A stretch of 44,474 nucleotides of DNA, taken from the NCBI GenBank assembly GCA_025765595.1, contig JAIVFH010000228.1, positions 1 to 44,474 of the forward strand, written 5' to 3'. The first letter of the stretch is position 1. Each line of letters starts with the position of its first letter. Made by a program: the position numbers and the translations under genes. The notes under the pieces were generated by a model, which did not search any database, was not told where the DNA came from, and saw nothing but the letters and a program-made list of their open reading frames with translations. The DNA is from Obelidium mucronatum (lineage: Eukaryota; Chytridiomycota; Chytridiomycetes; Chytridiales; Chytriomycetaceae). Of the stretch, positions 21,023-35,849 are shown in pieces.

Positions 21023-21290
21023 CCCACTTGTAGGGGAGCTTTGGATATAACATGAATTTAGTTGTAAATATTTTTTATATTAAGAGGCATTTCAGCTGTT
21101 ATGAATTATCAGTTATTATTAAGTATGTATTCTGTGTGATTGCAGTGTTTGTGTTTGTCTTTGTCTCGAGATTTACATTCACCAACTACTCGACCAACCT
21201 CGCCACCTCTGTCAAACCCCATCGATCGATCGAGCGCGATTATTTATCGATTCTGATTTTGTTCTCTGATTTGTCTTTGAATCATCAGCA

Positions 21291-23002
21291 ATGGGTGCAA
21301 CGCTTTCATCGCGTGTTCAATGGGCAGCTTCCAACGCCGCGGCAACTCAACAAACTGCCGATCATCAACAGTCGCAAGGAAACCTGCAAACCAGCATCGT
21401 CAACCAGGATTTATTCCACGAACTGATTCACTTGATTGAAACTCTTGTCACTCAACATGCCACAGAAGCCAAAGCAGAGTTCAAACGGCCGTTGCAGTGG
21501 ACAAGTGTCTCCTTGAGGCCTTCCCATTTTTCTGCAGCCGCTGCTGCTGGAAGCGGTATTTGGACAATTACAACTCCAACACCAAAGTAAATTATTGGCT
21601 GCAGTCGGGGAGGTCTTTGCGAAATTAAATGCTTCTTGTATTAACTAGGAATCCAAAAGCATCAGTTACTTCTGTTGCAACACGCGCAGATGGATCGCCT
21701 TTATTTACACTTGAGCAGCAGCATCACGCGGCGGCTGGAGGAGGAGCTGGCTCAAGTGATTCCGCCACCTTTGTTGCAAAAGTCGCAAACTTTGAGTATC
21801 TCAACAAGGTCCTCAAAATCGCAGATGAAATGAAATTGAGAGAACTTCAGGATATTCTGCAAGGTTTATTTATTTATTTTTTTTTTTGTTTCAAGAATTA
21901 GTTTTTGTATTTGTTGGTCGACTAACCCAAAAAAAAAAAAAAAAAAAACAATTCAGCCAATCCAACACCCATCAATACAATCTTTGGAATCTCTGGATCG
22001 AATTCGAATACAGTTTTGATTGACGCGTTCGAAGCCTTTTCAACAGAAACGGATCCTAAAAAGAAGGAAATCAATGGAAGATTATACAAGTTGCTCCTCA
22101 TCATCAACTCTTTTGATTTGGACCTCTTGTCTGCAGCCGTCAAGAATCAAGAAAGGTGTGAAATCTCAACTCTTCCCACCCCCTCAAAAAAACCCCAAAC
22201 CCGTAAAACTAAGCTAACATTTAATACAGAGAAATGCATTTGGACATCCCAAAAGTATCTTCCGAGCTCCAAATGCTCCAATCTTTTTCCGGCAAGGATT
22301 CAAAATGTGCCCTTGTTTCCATCAATTGGGAGTCTGAATACACATTCGCGAATGGGTTCAAGGCCCCGCCTTGGAGACAAGTATATGGAGAAATATGCTA
22401 TATCGAAGTACAATGCGCGGATGTGGATAAATTCATTGTGACGGCCACGAAGGATGGGTTTTTCGTGAACAAGGGGTATTCAGCTGATGATAAAGGTGAG
22501 AAAAAAAAAAGGCATTTAAATTATACACAATTTGACACTTTCTGTTTTCTCAAGGACACGAAAAACTCAACTATGAAAAGGACTCGCCTTCCTTTTTAAC
22601 TCTTGTCGATCTTTTGAAATCAAAGTCGGAGCATTTTTCAGCAAGGATTGATAAGCAAGATTATCTTTATCAGCCAGAGAATGTTGGCGGTTGGTGGAAA
22701 TTGCAAAAGCTGTATTAATTGATTTTGATGTTTTTTTTTTATTTTTATTTTTTTTGGATTTTAGCAGTTCAAATCGGAACGACTGTCACAATCTCGGATG
22801 CAAAGGATGCCCATGATTCCAAGAGAGACGAGGTATTTTTTTTTAACCTCATGCGGAATACTCACGATACCCTTGTAAGGCTTCTTCCGAAGACGACGAG
22901 CAGGAAACTCACGCCGGAAACAGACAAAAAGATGTTCGAAAGAACGCTGGAACTAAAAAGAAGTATTAAAAAACCCCCAGACTCCCCTTTTTTTCTGCTC
23001 CT

Positions 23003-23055
<53 letters not shown>

Positions 23056-25559
23056 GTAGAACCAAGGGAACAACCAAATCTCGAACAACAACAGAACCGT
23101 CTCTGAAATGGCGTGCGTTGGGAATCACAGAAGAAGCGGTGGCTGCAAAATATAAGCGGGATAAAGGAGCAGTCAATGGCGACCGCAGAAACACGGATGG
23201 AAGTAAAAAATCAACAGTGAATCGCGCTAGAAGCGCTCCAAATGAGGAAGAATCGAGTGAATCAGAAGGAGAAGCTTCTTCTGATGAAGAAGTTCAAGAA
23301 AAGAGAAACGATAACAGTTAAGCCTTCCCCCTTTTTTGTTTTTCAGCGCAAGTAGATTTTGCTTAAAACATGACACCTTCTGACACAGACGAGTTGCCTG
23401 CTGAATACTATCAAATACTGAAACTCGTAAAGTATTTACGCTGCGGGAATCAAACAGCGACAATCATTGCTATTTGCTCCTTACGAGACTTTGACCTCAA
23501 CAACGAGTTCAACCAGCTTGCCATCAGAGACGTTGGCGGATTAGATACACTTGTGAATCTCCTTGACACGGATGATCCCAAATGTAAAATCGGAGCACTA
23601 AAGATATTGAAAGACATTTCAAAGAATGGTAAAAAATACTTGCAAAAAAATCCAAACACCGTAAACAAAAACACTTTCCTAAAAAATTATTTTTACCATA
23701 ACCACCTACCAGTTCAAATCCGTACCGCGATTGCAAACTTGGACGGCATGCAACCACTCGTTGAACTCCTCCGCGACTCAGACGAAGAAATAAAATGCCT
23801 CGCCGCCGAAACAATCGCAAACTGCGCCAAAAACGCGCACAACCGCCGCTCCGTCCGGAAATACGGAGGAATCAAGAAACTCGTCCGCCTTTTGAAAGTG
23901 AAACCAGGGTCCAAGGAGGAAGCCGTTGCCGTATCCGGTGCTTTAGCGCTTGCGACTTGTAGCAAGAGTTCGAAAAACAAGGAAGCGATTCAGGCGGCCG
24001 GATCTATCCCGCTTCTTGCTAATTTGCTGGAATCTACAAATGAGGCGCTATTGATTCCGGTTGTGGGTATTTTGCAAGAGTGTTCATCGGATGAGAATTA
24101 TCGGATGGCGATTCGGACGTCGGGCATGATCAAGTTTTTGGTGGAGAATCTTTCTAGTAGTAACGAGGAACTGCAAACGCATTGCGCGAGTGCTATCTTC
24201 AAGTGCGCCGAAGAAGGTAAATGAGAGTACTTTACTGTGTTTTGTTGTTTTTTTTGGACCTGACTCTTCTGGCGAAACACGAAGATGAGACAAGGAATTT
24301 GGTCCGACAATACGACGGACTGCTCCCACTTGTAAATCTCTTGGATAACCCTACAAATAAGGAGCTCTTGGCAGCAGCAACTGGTGCTGTCTGGAAATGT
24401 GCGCAGAACTGTAAGTCCTTCCAAAAAGAAAACCGTGTTTTTTTTGGCAACTCATGTCCCGAAAAAAAATAGTGGAAAATGTGGCCGCATTCAACAAACT
24501 CAATACAATCAAAAAATTAATCAGTTTGATGGAGAACCAGCCAGAGGATGTGCTAGTGAATGTTGTGGGAGCCCTTGGTGCATGTGCACAAACTCGTAAG
24601 TCTGTTGTCAACGAATCGATAAGCAAAAATGAAATATCCTCCTCTTTTTGAAATCCTTAGTGGATGGCCGACAAGGAATTCGGGAAAGCAATGGAATCAC
24701 TCCACTTGTTGGCTTGTTAACTGGCACCAATCAGTCTCTTCTAGTAAATGTGACCTACTGCTGTGGGAGCCTGTGCACTTGACGGCGATAGCATGGTAGT
24801 AATTGACAGACTTGATGGTGTTCGTTTGCTATGGTCTCTTTTGAAATCGCCAAACCCACAAGTACAAGCATCGGCTGCCTGGGCTATTTCTCCGTGTATA
24901 GAGCATGGTAAAATATTTTAAACATCTTTCAATCTTCATATTTATTTATCTCCGTTTATTATTTAGCCAAAGATGCTGGGGAAATGGTCAGATCCTTTGT
25001 CGGAGGTCTCGAATTGATTGTCTCCCTCTTGAAATCCGACCAATCCGAAGTTCTAGCCAGCGTTTGCGCCGCAATCGCCAATATCGCCAAGGATGAAGAG
25101 AACTTGGCTGTTATAACAGATCACGGTGTTGTACCAATGTTGGGGAAACTCACAAACACACGGAGCGATAAATTGAGGAAACATTTAGCGGAAGCTATTG
25201 CGAGATGTTGTCATTGGGGAAATAATAGGGTTGCTTTTGGTGCTGCTTCCGCAGTAGCGCCCCTTGTCAAGTACTTAAAGAGCCCTGATGAGGAAGTACA
25301 TCGGTCTACGGCCAGAGCCTTACATCAACTTTCTATGGATGCAGATAATTGTATTACAATGCATGAAAATGGCGTGGTTCAACTGCTTTTGGGTATGGTC
25401 GGTTCATCCGACCCTGAGCTTCAAGAGGCAGCTGCAGGGACCATAGGAAACATCCGAAGGTATTCATTACAATAGTATATAGTCGATAGTGTGATTCTGA
25501 CCCTCGTGACTCCCTTTAGATTGGCGTTAGCCAGTGAGAAAGCTTCTATGTCAACTTAA
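21291..25559 (+). CDS. Outer dynein arm docking protein ODAD2/ARMC4, armadillo repeats
   Basis: Fourteen exons: 21291-21586, 21649-21863, 21957-22155, 22230-22495, 22555-22689, 22765-22962, 23095-23316, 23389-23628, 23713-24216, 24285-24410, 24473-24595, 24661-24907, 24967-25459 and 25520-25559; about 1100 aa against 1044 in human. The N-terminal half carries the ODAD2-specific block ([19 protein letters not shown]). The C-terminal half is armadillo repeats, with hallmarks [39 protein letters not shown] and [19 protein letters not shown]. It docks outer dynein arms on axonemal doublets, so it implies a motile flagellum. Exons 6-8 are the least certain joins. One extra base at 24756 breaks the frame inside an otherwise conserved repeat (aat gtg acc [t] act gct gtg). 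Without it the frame is open to the stop. Confidence 0.9.
23005..23054. repeat. T50 homopolymer in an ODAD2 intron
   Basis: Fifty consecutive T bases inside the 132-nt sixth intron. A frame happens to read through it as poly-Phe, but homology places it in the intron. Confidence 0.9.
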
Positions 25560-25767
25560 AACCAATTAATTATTTTGAATAAGTTTTCCACTATTTTCCT
25601 ATTTTTCTTAGAAATGAAAACAATAAAACACGGAGTGACTTTCCTGTACGTTGAACAAGATTGAAGCAGGAATTGGTTCCGGTTGGGTCCCGGCATGCTC
25701 CGATTTGTCACTTCTCAGAATTTTATGGAAAAAGCCAGAATTCCAAAAATAAGCTCCAATAAATAAA

Positions 25768-28828
<3,061 letters not shown>

Positions 28829-28946
28829 ATGTGATTTTGGCGTTTGTATCACACCCGCTATCATCTTCATCTTCTTCACTTCTTCGCCTCTATTTTATGT
28901 ATGGAAGGTTGCCCTTTCCAAAAGCAGCGCAACAGTTATAATTAAG

Positions 28947-28952
28947 AATAAA
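28947..28952 (+). terminator. Polyadenylation signal AATAAA
   Basis: Canonical hexamer 119 bases after the stop of aminotransferase copy 2, just before the convergent HPM1 gene ends at 28989. Confidence 0.4.
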
Positions 28953-28988
28953 AAGCTCATTCAGTTGAACGTCTTTAATGATTCGAAA

Positions 28989-30281
28989 TTAAATGAATGA
29001 CAGTTGGTAAATAACACGATGAACGCCAGTAGTGAATTCCCGTTTTAGCTCCGTTTTGAAAACTCCATTATTCGCCACCAATTCGAGAAACTGTTGCAAA
29101 TCCCCACTACATCCAAAGTACGTTTTCTTGGCAGCAATCAAAGCATGACCGTCTTTCTTTAGCGATCGCTTTATTACGTCATGCAGCTTCTGGTGAGACT
29201 CTGTATGATAAATGGTCTCGGAGGTCAGAATCAAATCGTACAGAGAACCACCGTCGGAGTTCTGGTTTATTATGTCAATCAAGTAAGAAAAAACAAACAT
29301 TTTTGCATACCAGACTTCCCCAATCGCCTGAATAGAATCCACAATGAAGGTTATTAACGGCTTGAATATCAACCTCCACCTCAAAGAGTCCTCGACCATC
29401 AATTTCTTGAGCCTCTGGCCTCGAGAACGAATTAATCAGGCAGTTTGGCATTGTGACAAGTTTCAATACGAGTTCATTCTTTTCTTTGAAGGAGTTTGGT
29501 CAACTGAAGCGAAAAAAAAAGAACAAAAAAGAAAAAAAAACGACGAAATCCTTACATAGTCTTGGAAATCCACATGAGATCCTTTGCTAAGAGCGTAAAG
29601 CCCAGGAAGAGCAGACCCACAACCCAACTATAAAACAATTAGATAGTGGGTAGTAATCATCAGCACCAAACCCCCAAATTCGGATAAAATTGAGATTCAT
29701 TTCTATAGAACGTACTTCTAATACGCGTTTGTTTAGAAATTCGGATTCTTGGAATTCAGAAAGGTGATTCGCGAGATCAAGAGAACATTCCCAAGTTTTA
29801 AAGCCGCCTGAAAAAGAAACAACAATCTTAAAGAACAATTGGAAGATGCTGAGGCGCCTCCTCTCCCAAACCTTCGTACACTCCAGCAAGGAGATCAGTG
29901 TTCTCGAGCATCACTTTGTCGACCCAGTCTTCATTTAGGCCAGCGGCATCCAGTTTGATGTCTGCAAGACAGCGGCGGTACAGAAATGAGTTGCTTGGTA
30001 GGCGGATACATTCTCCCATCACTACGGATGTCTAGTTTGCAAGAAAGAGTTGAGTGTGATATGGCCTCCTTTGAAAGAACCAACAGACCTGTGATGAAGT
30101 TGGAGCATCAACTTTTCTCGCTTCCAAAGTAGTTTGGTCATTTGCCGTTTGCTTCGAAGCATCTTTAAAATGTTCTAAAATATATAAGAATAATCTATTT
30201 ATTTTACAATTTTGTTTTCTTTCTTTTTCCCACATGAATTCATGTACAAGTATCATCGAATAAACAATCACAAAAACCCAT
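28989..30281 (-). CDS. Protein-histidine N-methyltransferase, HPM1/METTL18 family
   Basis: Exons 30174-30089, 30031-29872, 29807-29716, 29627-29556, 29478-29311 and 29261-28989, with consistent phases. A possible 4-nt first exon ATGG (30281-30278) would make 284 aa. Family motifs are LLAGVYEGGFKTWECSLDL (across an intron), VLELGCGSALPGLYAL (AdoMet motif I), HVDFQDYN and YDLILTSETIYHTESHQKL, plus a C-terminal KKTYFGC. Yeast Hpm1 and human METTL18 methylate a histidine of ribosomal protein uL3. The start is uncertain: exon 2 is entered in phase 1, and several upstream ATGs would create a TAA at the junction, whereas ATG-G does not. Confidence 0.88.
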
Positions 30282-30325
30282 AATACACACAATACAACAC
30301 CCCAAAGAGCTTCCAAAAAAAAGAA

Positions 30326-31539
30326 TTATTCTGATTCGTGGCTACCGTTCGTGGCCTGGCGAAGACGAATACGCATTCCTTGACTCGCAAAGCATCGACT
30401 CAGCGGTGTCGCCACGACAGTTCCTGGAAATTCTTTTGGATTGTACACTTTAAATACATCTGATGATGCTGATGCCAACGGTTTAGCACCAAATGCCATC
30501 CTTGAAAATGAAAAACATAGTTAGTATCAGAATGTTTCCAAAGAAGCAAGCCTAATATAAAGAAACTCAACTGGGTAATATCAAATAAGTCAAATTTCAA
30601 GCGGTATTGTCCGCTGATCCGAACCGCCAAGTCCGGAAATAAAAAATAGAGGCCACGATTGTTTTCCAAGTTCAACAATGACTCTGGAGTACTGATAAGG
30701 GTTCCCAAAAGAGTTTGAGATCGAGAATACGATTCAGTTGGGACTACGTTAAATTTCGCTCTTTTTGAAGACGGTGGTTCATCTTGCCCAGTAGTTGTGG
30801 TGGTGTTTGAGATTTTTAAGTACTCTAGCGGAGGCTCACAAGAGTTCCTTGCATAATGAGACAAGTTTTGGGACAGATCTCTAATAAGAAGAGGGTTGCT
30901 ATGAGTTCTTGTTCCTTCCTTGTCTTTTTTAAGATCCTTTCTACTCACGAAGACCACAGAGAAACCATACAGACTACACTGACACCATTCCGGACTCCAC
31001 AGCCAGTCAACCTAACAATCGGAGGTGGATGGATAGGCCTCTTGTCTGAAGTGGTAATACCCTAAGGATAGAGTGTCAGTCCAACCAAAACCACACCAGA
31101 TTCCCGCCAAAGAAAACAAACACCCACCGACACCCTTGCCAGCACTGGATTCTGCACAATCTCGACACCAGCACTCTGTAGCGACGGGTCCTAGTAATTA
31201 GAAAACAACGGGTTGCCCCCCAGGTTAGAATTGAAAATTTTCCAAGGGAGGTGGGCGCATCTGAAGCACCTGAAGACATAAAGCCGGGGACGCCTTTGCA
31301 GAAGCGGCTGCTTGGACTATCGGATATTTGCGCTTGTTGATGCGCTGTGGTTGCTGTTGGAGTTGATGCAGTTGGTCTTGGTGTTGTTGCTGGGTTGGCT
31401 CCGATAAGGATGAGGCTGCCTCCGACCAGTTTGGGGATCGAGACAGCGCCGTGTAGTCCGGCGAGTCGCAGGGTGTTGCCAGGGTTGCCGCCGCGAGGAG
31501 CAGCGAGTCCAGGGGTGTCGGTGTTGGCGGTGAAGACAT
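30326..31539 (-). CDS. Velvet-domain regulator 1
   Basis: Exons 31539-31270, 31190-31134, 31061-30949, 30880-30572 and 30500-30326; all phases fit; 307 aa. The velvet fold is an NF-kB-like DNA-binding domain that in fungi couples development and secondary metabolism. Visible elements in order: GVEIVQNPVLAR, SDKRPIHPPPIVRL, SLWS, PPLEYLKI, SRSQTLLGTLIS, GLYFLFPDLAVRISGQYRLKFDLFD in two blocks, VFKVYNPKEFPG and LSRCFASQGMRIRLR. The N-terminus has PLDSLLLAAAT, close to those of the next two paralogues, followed by a Gln-rich stretch. It has one extra intron within the first beta strands relative to its neighbours. Gene ends 45 bp from the HPM1 region. Confidence 0.88.
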
Positions 31540-31808
31540 AAGTTGGTTTTCGGTTTCTTTTGATTCGAAAGGAAATTGGGAAAAATCGAGACCCGCGGTC
31601 CAACGAAGAAAAAGATGACCAAGCAGTAAGACACTTTTGTTGCTAGGACCAAGAACACGGGATAACATACTGGTGGTCGGTGGCTATTACGGGAAGCCAT
31701 AGGTGGAACAGCGATAGCGGAATTTAACGACATGGGCTTCATTCATGTTGTTAACATAAAGTTACTATTTTCAAGTAAAAAGGAAAATGTAATATGCACA
31801 ACACTGTT

Positions 31809-33030
31809 TTAGTCGTCTTCTTCATTCGACTTGGACGAGTCGTATGTTGCGTGTCGCAGTCGGATCTTCATGCCCTGCTTTGCAAACAATCGACTCAATT
31901 CCGTAGTTTCAGTTATTCCTGGAAATTCTTTTGGATTGTATACTGTGAATATATTGCTGTGTGTTGACGTGAGTGGTTTCTGGCCGTGTGGTAAACTGTG
32001 ATTGTGAACCAATTACTAAAGATATTGTCATCCCAACAAACCAAGAACTCTGCACACCTTGATAGGTCAAAAAGATCGAATCGAAGCCGGAACTTTCCAC
32101 TCGATCGAACAGACAGTTCGGGAAACAGGTAAAACTGCCCCGTAACATTATCTAGATCATCCAATGTTTGAGATACACTGATCAATTGGCCCATAATAAT
32201 TTGTGATCGAGAAAACGCCGCTGTTGGCACTACTCGATACTTTGTTGTGCTGTTTTCATCATTGACGTCTAATGGGATATATGCAAGAGGTACTTCGTTT
32301 AAAGATTTAGATGTGAATGTAAGATCATGTTGTAAGTTTCTGTTGCATTGTTGCGGGAATAATTAGAAATTGGCAATAAGTTACACCAAAACGGAGATGG
32401 GGGCAAAACCCTTGGCAAAAACAAAGAACAGACGGGGAAAGCCTCCAAAAACACTCACGTTGACCAGAGCGACACAAACACAACAAGATTCATTGCTTCA
32501 CCTGATCCACATCCACTCAACTTTACTCTAAGTCCATTAATATGTTAACTTGAGTCATTTATCCATCACATCAGTGCCTACATTGGAGACGGATGCAATG
32601 GCCGCCGATCACTAGTAGATATCCCTGAAACTCTCGCCCGTTCAGGATGTTGAACAACTTTCAAGGTTAGTTTCGGAAAGACACCCTGTTTTTTTGGCCG
32701 CCCATTTGAAATTTTTTTTAGTCCAAAAGTTCACGGATAAAAAAATTGCAACCACCAGCAGTTTCGTACCTGTTCCAGGCCACGCCTTCGATTCCGAGAT
32801 TCAAAGCGGAAGGAAGAATCGTCGCTATATGGGTCCATTGCATCGGCTGCTCGTTTGCGGGATGCATTTGTGGCGGTGGTTATGTTTGGGGGCAACTTTG
32901 ACAGCTCCAACACTGGCTCTGCGGACACTGGTGACGGTGCGGATGGGGTAGGAATCCCGCCCAATATATTAGACTGAGGTTTCGGCTGGTCGATAGTGGC
33001 CGCCGCATCGAGAAGTTGTTTGAAGGGCAT
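31809..33030 (-). CDS. Velvet-domain regulator 2
   Basis: Exons 33030-32770, 32685-32582, 32527-32459, 32339-32058 and 31995-31809; 300 aa. The N-terminus is MPFKQLLDAAATI and a low-complexity region with a basic RKRAADAM patch. The velvet domain then runs LTLKVVQHPERARV, SDRRPLHPSPIVKL, FVSLWS, SRSQIIMGQLIS, QFYLFPELSVRSSGKFRLRF, IFTVYNPKEFPGITETTELS and FAKQGMKIRLR, with an acidic C-terminus. Three introns coincide with those of the other paralogues: inside the Ile codon after HPSP, inside the codon after SLWS, and after FDL. The 119-nt third intron is the longest in this gene. Confidence 0.9.
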
Positions 33031-33147
33031 CGATTTTTTCTTGGATTGTTTTTTATCGGAAAAGAATTCCTAAAAAAAACCAAGTTCTTAATTTGAATGT
33101 TAACAGACGATTTAACAGTAAATAATATATAATAATATTACTTTATT

Positions 33148-34359
33148 TCACTTTATTATTTCATCTTCTCCATCTTCTTCTGACCCAACTTGGTCATTCG
33201 CCCTTAACCGGATCTTAACACCCTGTCGAGCAAAACATCGACTCAAGTCTGTTGTTTCTGTTATCCCAGGAAAAGTTTTTGGGCTGAATACTTGAAATAC
33301 ATTGCTATGTGTCATGGATAGAGGCGTCGACGCTTTACGAGAGCTGATGTAGTGTTTTTTTTTTTTTTTTCGTTTTTTTGAGTTAAACATCACCAACAAA
33401 TTGTTCGTGCCTACCTTGACATTTCATATAAATCAAATCGTAACCGATAGAATCCACTCGATCGAACAGCTAAATCATGGAATACAAAAAAGAGCCCGTG
33501 GTCGCGATCCGTGTCTACGAGGGTAGAACAAACAGCAACTAATTGACCCATAAGAACTTGCTTTGCCGTGTATCCAACTGACGGTTGAACGTTATATTTT
33601 GCCTTTTTTGAGGGTTGCTGTTGTTGTTGTGGAGACACTGCGCCATCCTCTTCTATTGGTGTATATTCTAATGACGGTCCATCGTGTGATTTATGCGAAT
33701 ACGAAACATCATGTTGGAGATCTCTGTGATATTTTTTTATAATGAGTAATGAGTGTGAATGAGTGTGAGGAAACGAAAAAGGAAAACGTACTGTGACCAC
33801 AGTGAAGCAAACATGACCAATGTACTTGTATTTCCTTTGTACTTACCTTCAATTTTGACACTTGGAAAGTAATGTTAACGTTTTTTTTTTCGAATCCAAA
33901 GGATCACATACATTGGAGGCGGGTGAATAGGCCGTCGGTCGCTGATTGAGTATCCACACACACGTGCCCGCTGCGGCTGTTGAACCACCCTCAGTTTATG
34001 TTTGCTTCGGGGTTCTGCTTTGCAATATAAACAAGTTATTCGCAGAGGTCTTGGTCAGTGACGTGGTGTGACTCACTGGTTTGGAATGGCGGATCGAGAT
34101 CGAGAATTTTGGCCGTAGAACCAGCAGGAGCTGAGAGTTCTTGGTGAGATGGAAGAGTCTGATGGGAGTGGTTGTGTGGAAGGTTGGCAGTTGAGATTTC
34201 CGTTTTAAGCCGCGATGATTGCGAACTGGTTTGAGATGACTGCGTGGTATCTTGGGAGTCGCCAGTGCTGACAGTGTCGGTTTTTGATTTCGAAGAGTCC
34301 TCGCCGCTATTTAGATCTTCAACTGTGGCTGCAGCAGAGATAAGAGTAGTCAACGGCAT
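33148..34359 (-). CDS. Velvet-domain regulator 3
   Basis: Exons 34359-34077, 34017-33912, 33860-33792, 33723-33415 and 33343-33148; 320 aa. This is the most canonical member: LRVVQQPQRARVCGYSISD, RRPIHPPPIVKI, VMFASLWS, LQHDVSYSHKSHDGPSLEY, TAKQVLMGQLVA, GLFFVFHDLAVRSSGFYRLRF, VFQVFSPKTFPGITETTDLS and CFARQGVKIRLR. The N-terminal tail starts MPLTTLISAAAT and is Ser/Thr/Gln-rich; a Gln tract and a KKAK patch lie between the two halves of the domain. The three diagnostic introns are phase 2, as in the neighbours. Confidence 0.92.
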
Positions 34360-34579
34360 GGTTTAGGGCCGAGTACGTAGGCGTTGACACAGCAACCAGG
34401 ATTTAAGAAATTTCGGGCGATCTAAAATATGCAGCCAAAAATGCGATTCAAGAGCCAAATACCAATTATTTATCTCAAAAAATCTATAGCATAATATTTA
34501 CAGTTTAATGCGTTCTCCAACACACCGATGGCGATTATAAAATAATGGAGATTTTAAAAAAAAGCAATCAACCTGGGAT

Positions 34580-35620
34580 TCACAAACTATCCAGTGCATA
34601 TTTCATTCGAATATTAACGCCTTGTCGCGCAAAGCACTTGGAAAGCTCTGTTGAACAACAAGGTTTTTAAATAAATTAAATTAGATAAACCGAATTAATT
34701 CCCCTACCTGTCGTTTCTGTCACACCTGGAAACTCCTTTGGTGAATAAACTTGAAAAACCGAGCTAAACGCGACAGCAATAGGCGGAGTGCTTCCGCGCA
34801 TCCTGCAATTGGATGGATTATTCTTTGTTGAAGATAGAGCATTTTTGCAAACATACGCGTGCATTTTATACAACGCGAATTTCAGTCGAAACAATCCCGA
34901 CGATCGCACAGCAAGATCATTATATATGAAGAATATACCCGGATTATTTTCTGTATCGTTCAGCAGTTCACCCAGACAGATTAATTGTCCCATCAAAATC
35001 ATCGATTTTGAGTATCCATCGGTAACAGCCACATTGAAAGTTCCTTCTCCTTGAATCGGTGTATATATTACAGGACTTCCTGACTTTGAGGTGAAAGACA
35101 TGTTGGACTGTCGATCCCTAGAGGCGAAAGGGGTTATCGAAAGACTTCCACAAAACACTCAAACACGCACTACGTACGCAGAATACAAAGACGCAAACAT
35201 AATAAACGGACCAGCCTCACTTGGATCGACTCCATGGAGCTTGATACTGGGTAGTTTTTTGTATTTTTCAGTTGCTTACTCAGACTGGATACAGCAAAAG
35301 GGGCTTACATTGGCGGTGGATGAATGGGACGGCGGTCTGCCAGCTGAAATCCACAGACTCGGGTTTGTTGCGGCTCCTGTATGATCTCTAGTTTTATGGT
35401 TGACTCTGGCTGTAACCAGTTATCACCGTGTGAGTGGATTTAGCTAGCCTGCCAGACTGAACTGAAAGTAGAGGACTTTATAAACTCTATATACCTTCAT
35501 CGTGATATGTAGGGGAAGTCTCTCGTGGTATTCGATGGCGGCAGCGAGGCAGGCACTAGAATCGTGGTCATTTTGAGCGCTAAAAGACTTCATTTCTGAA
35601 GCTGCAGAGAACTGGTTCAT
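34580..35620 (-). CDS. Velvet-domain regulator 4, short form
   Basis: Exons 35620-35495, 35409-35309, 35246-35178, 35117-34857, 34802-34708 and 34647-34580; 239 aa. Compact velvet protein with a 42-residue N-terminal exon and little beyond the domain: IIQEPQQTRVCGFQLAD, RRPIHPPPIKL, MFASLYS, FTSKSGSPVIYTPI, KSMILMGQLICL, GIFFIYNDLAVRSSGLFRLKFAL, VFQVYSPKEFPGVTETTELS and CFARQGVNIRMKY. It has an additional phase-1 intron within the last TETTE motif. The N-terminal exon has a Leu/Ala stretch (SACLAAAIEYH) instead of the canonical MP..LL.AAAT. Confidence 0.9.
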
Positions 35621-35849
35621 CCTCGATAACTAGCGATGCTCGGTGATTTTCTGTTTAAGTCCAGTGCGGTTATTTGGGAAGATCTAGTGGTCTGTGGGTG
35701 CGGGGTCTTTGCTAAGAAACTGACAATTTTGGTAGGTAGAGTTGGCGCAATTCCCAATTCCAATAAAAAGTGAGGGGGAGGAAATTCCAAACAAAAAAGG
35801 GTAGATGGCATATAGCTCGATGAGATCTTAATGTGCTGATACCGCGTTT

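Noticed and set aside
22719..23321. Continuous ORF through the T50 tract
   Set aside because: The poly-Phe stretch lies between conserved ODAD2 blocks; splicing 22963-23094 restores the homologous sequence (ELKR|K-PSLKW).
23370..23628. Separate armadillo gene starting at ATG 23370
   Set aside because: The upstream and downstream parts are both ODAD2 in the right order; splicing from 23316 to 23389 joins them in frame.
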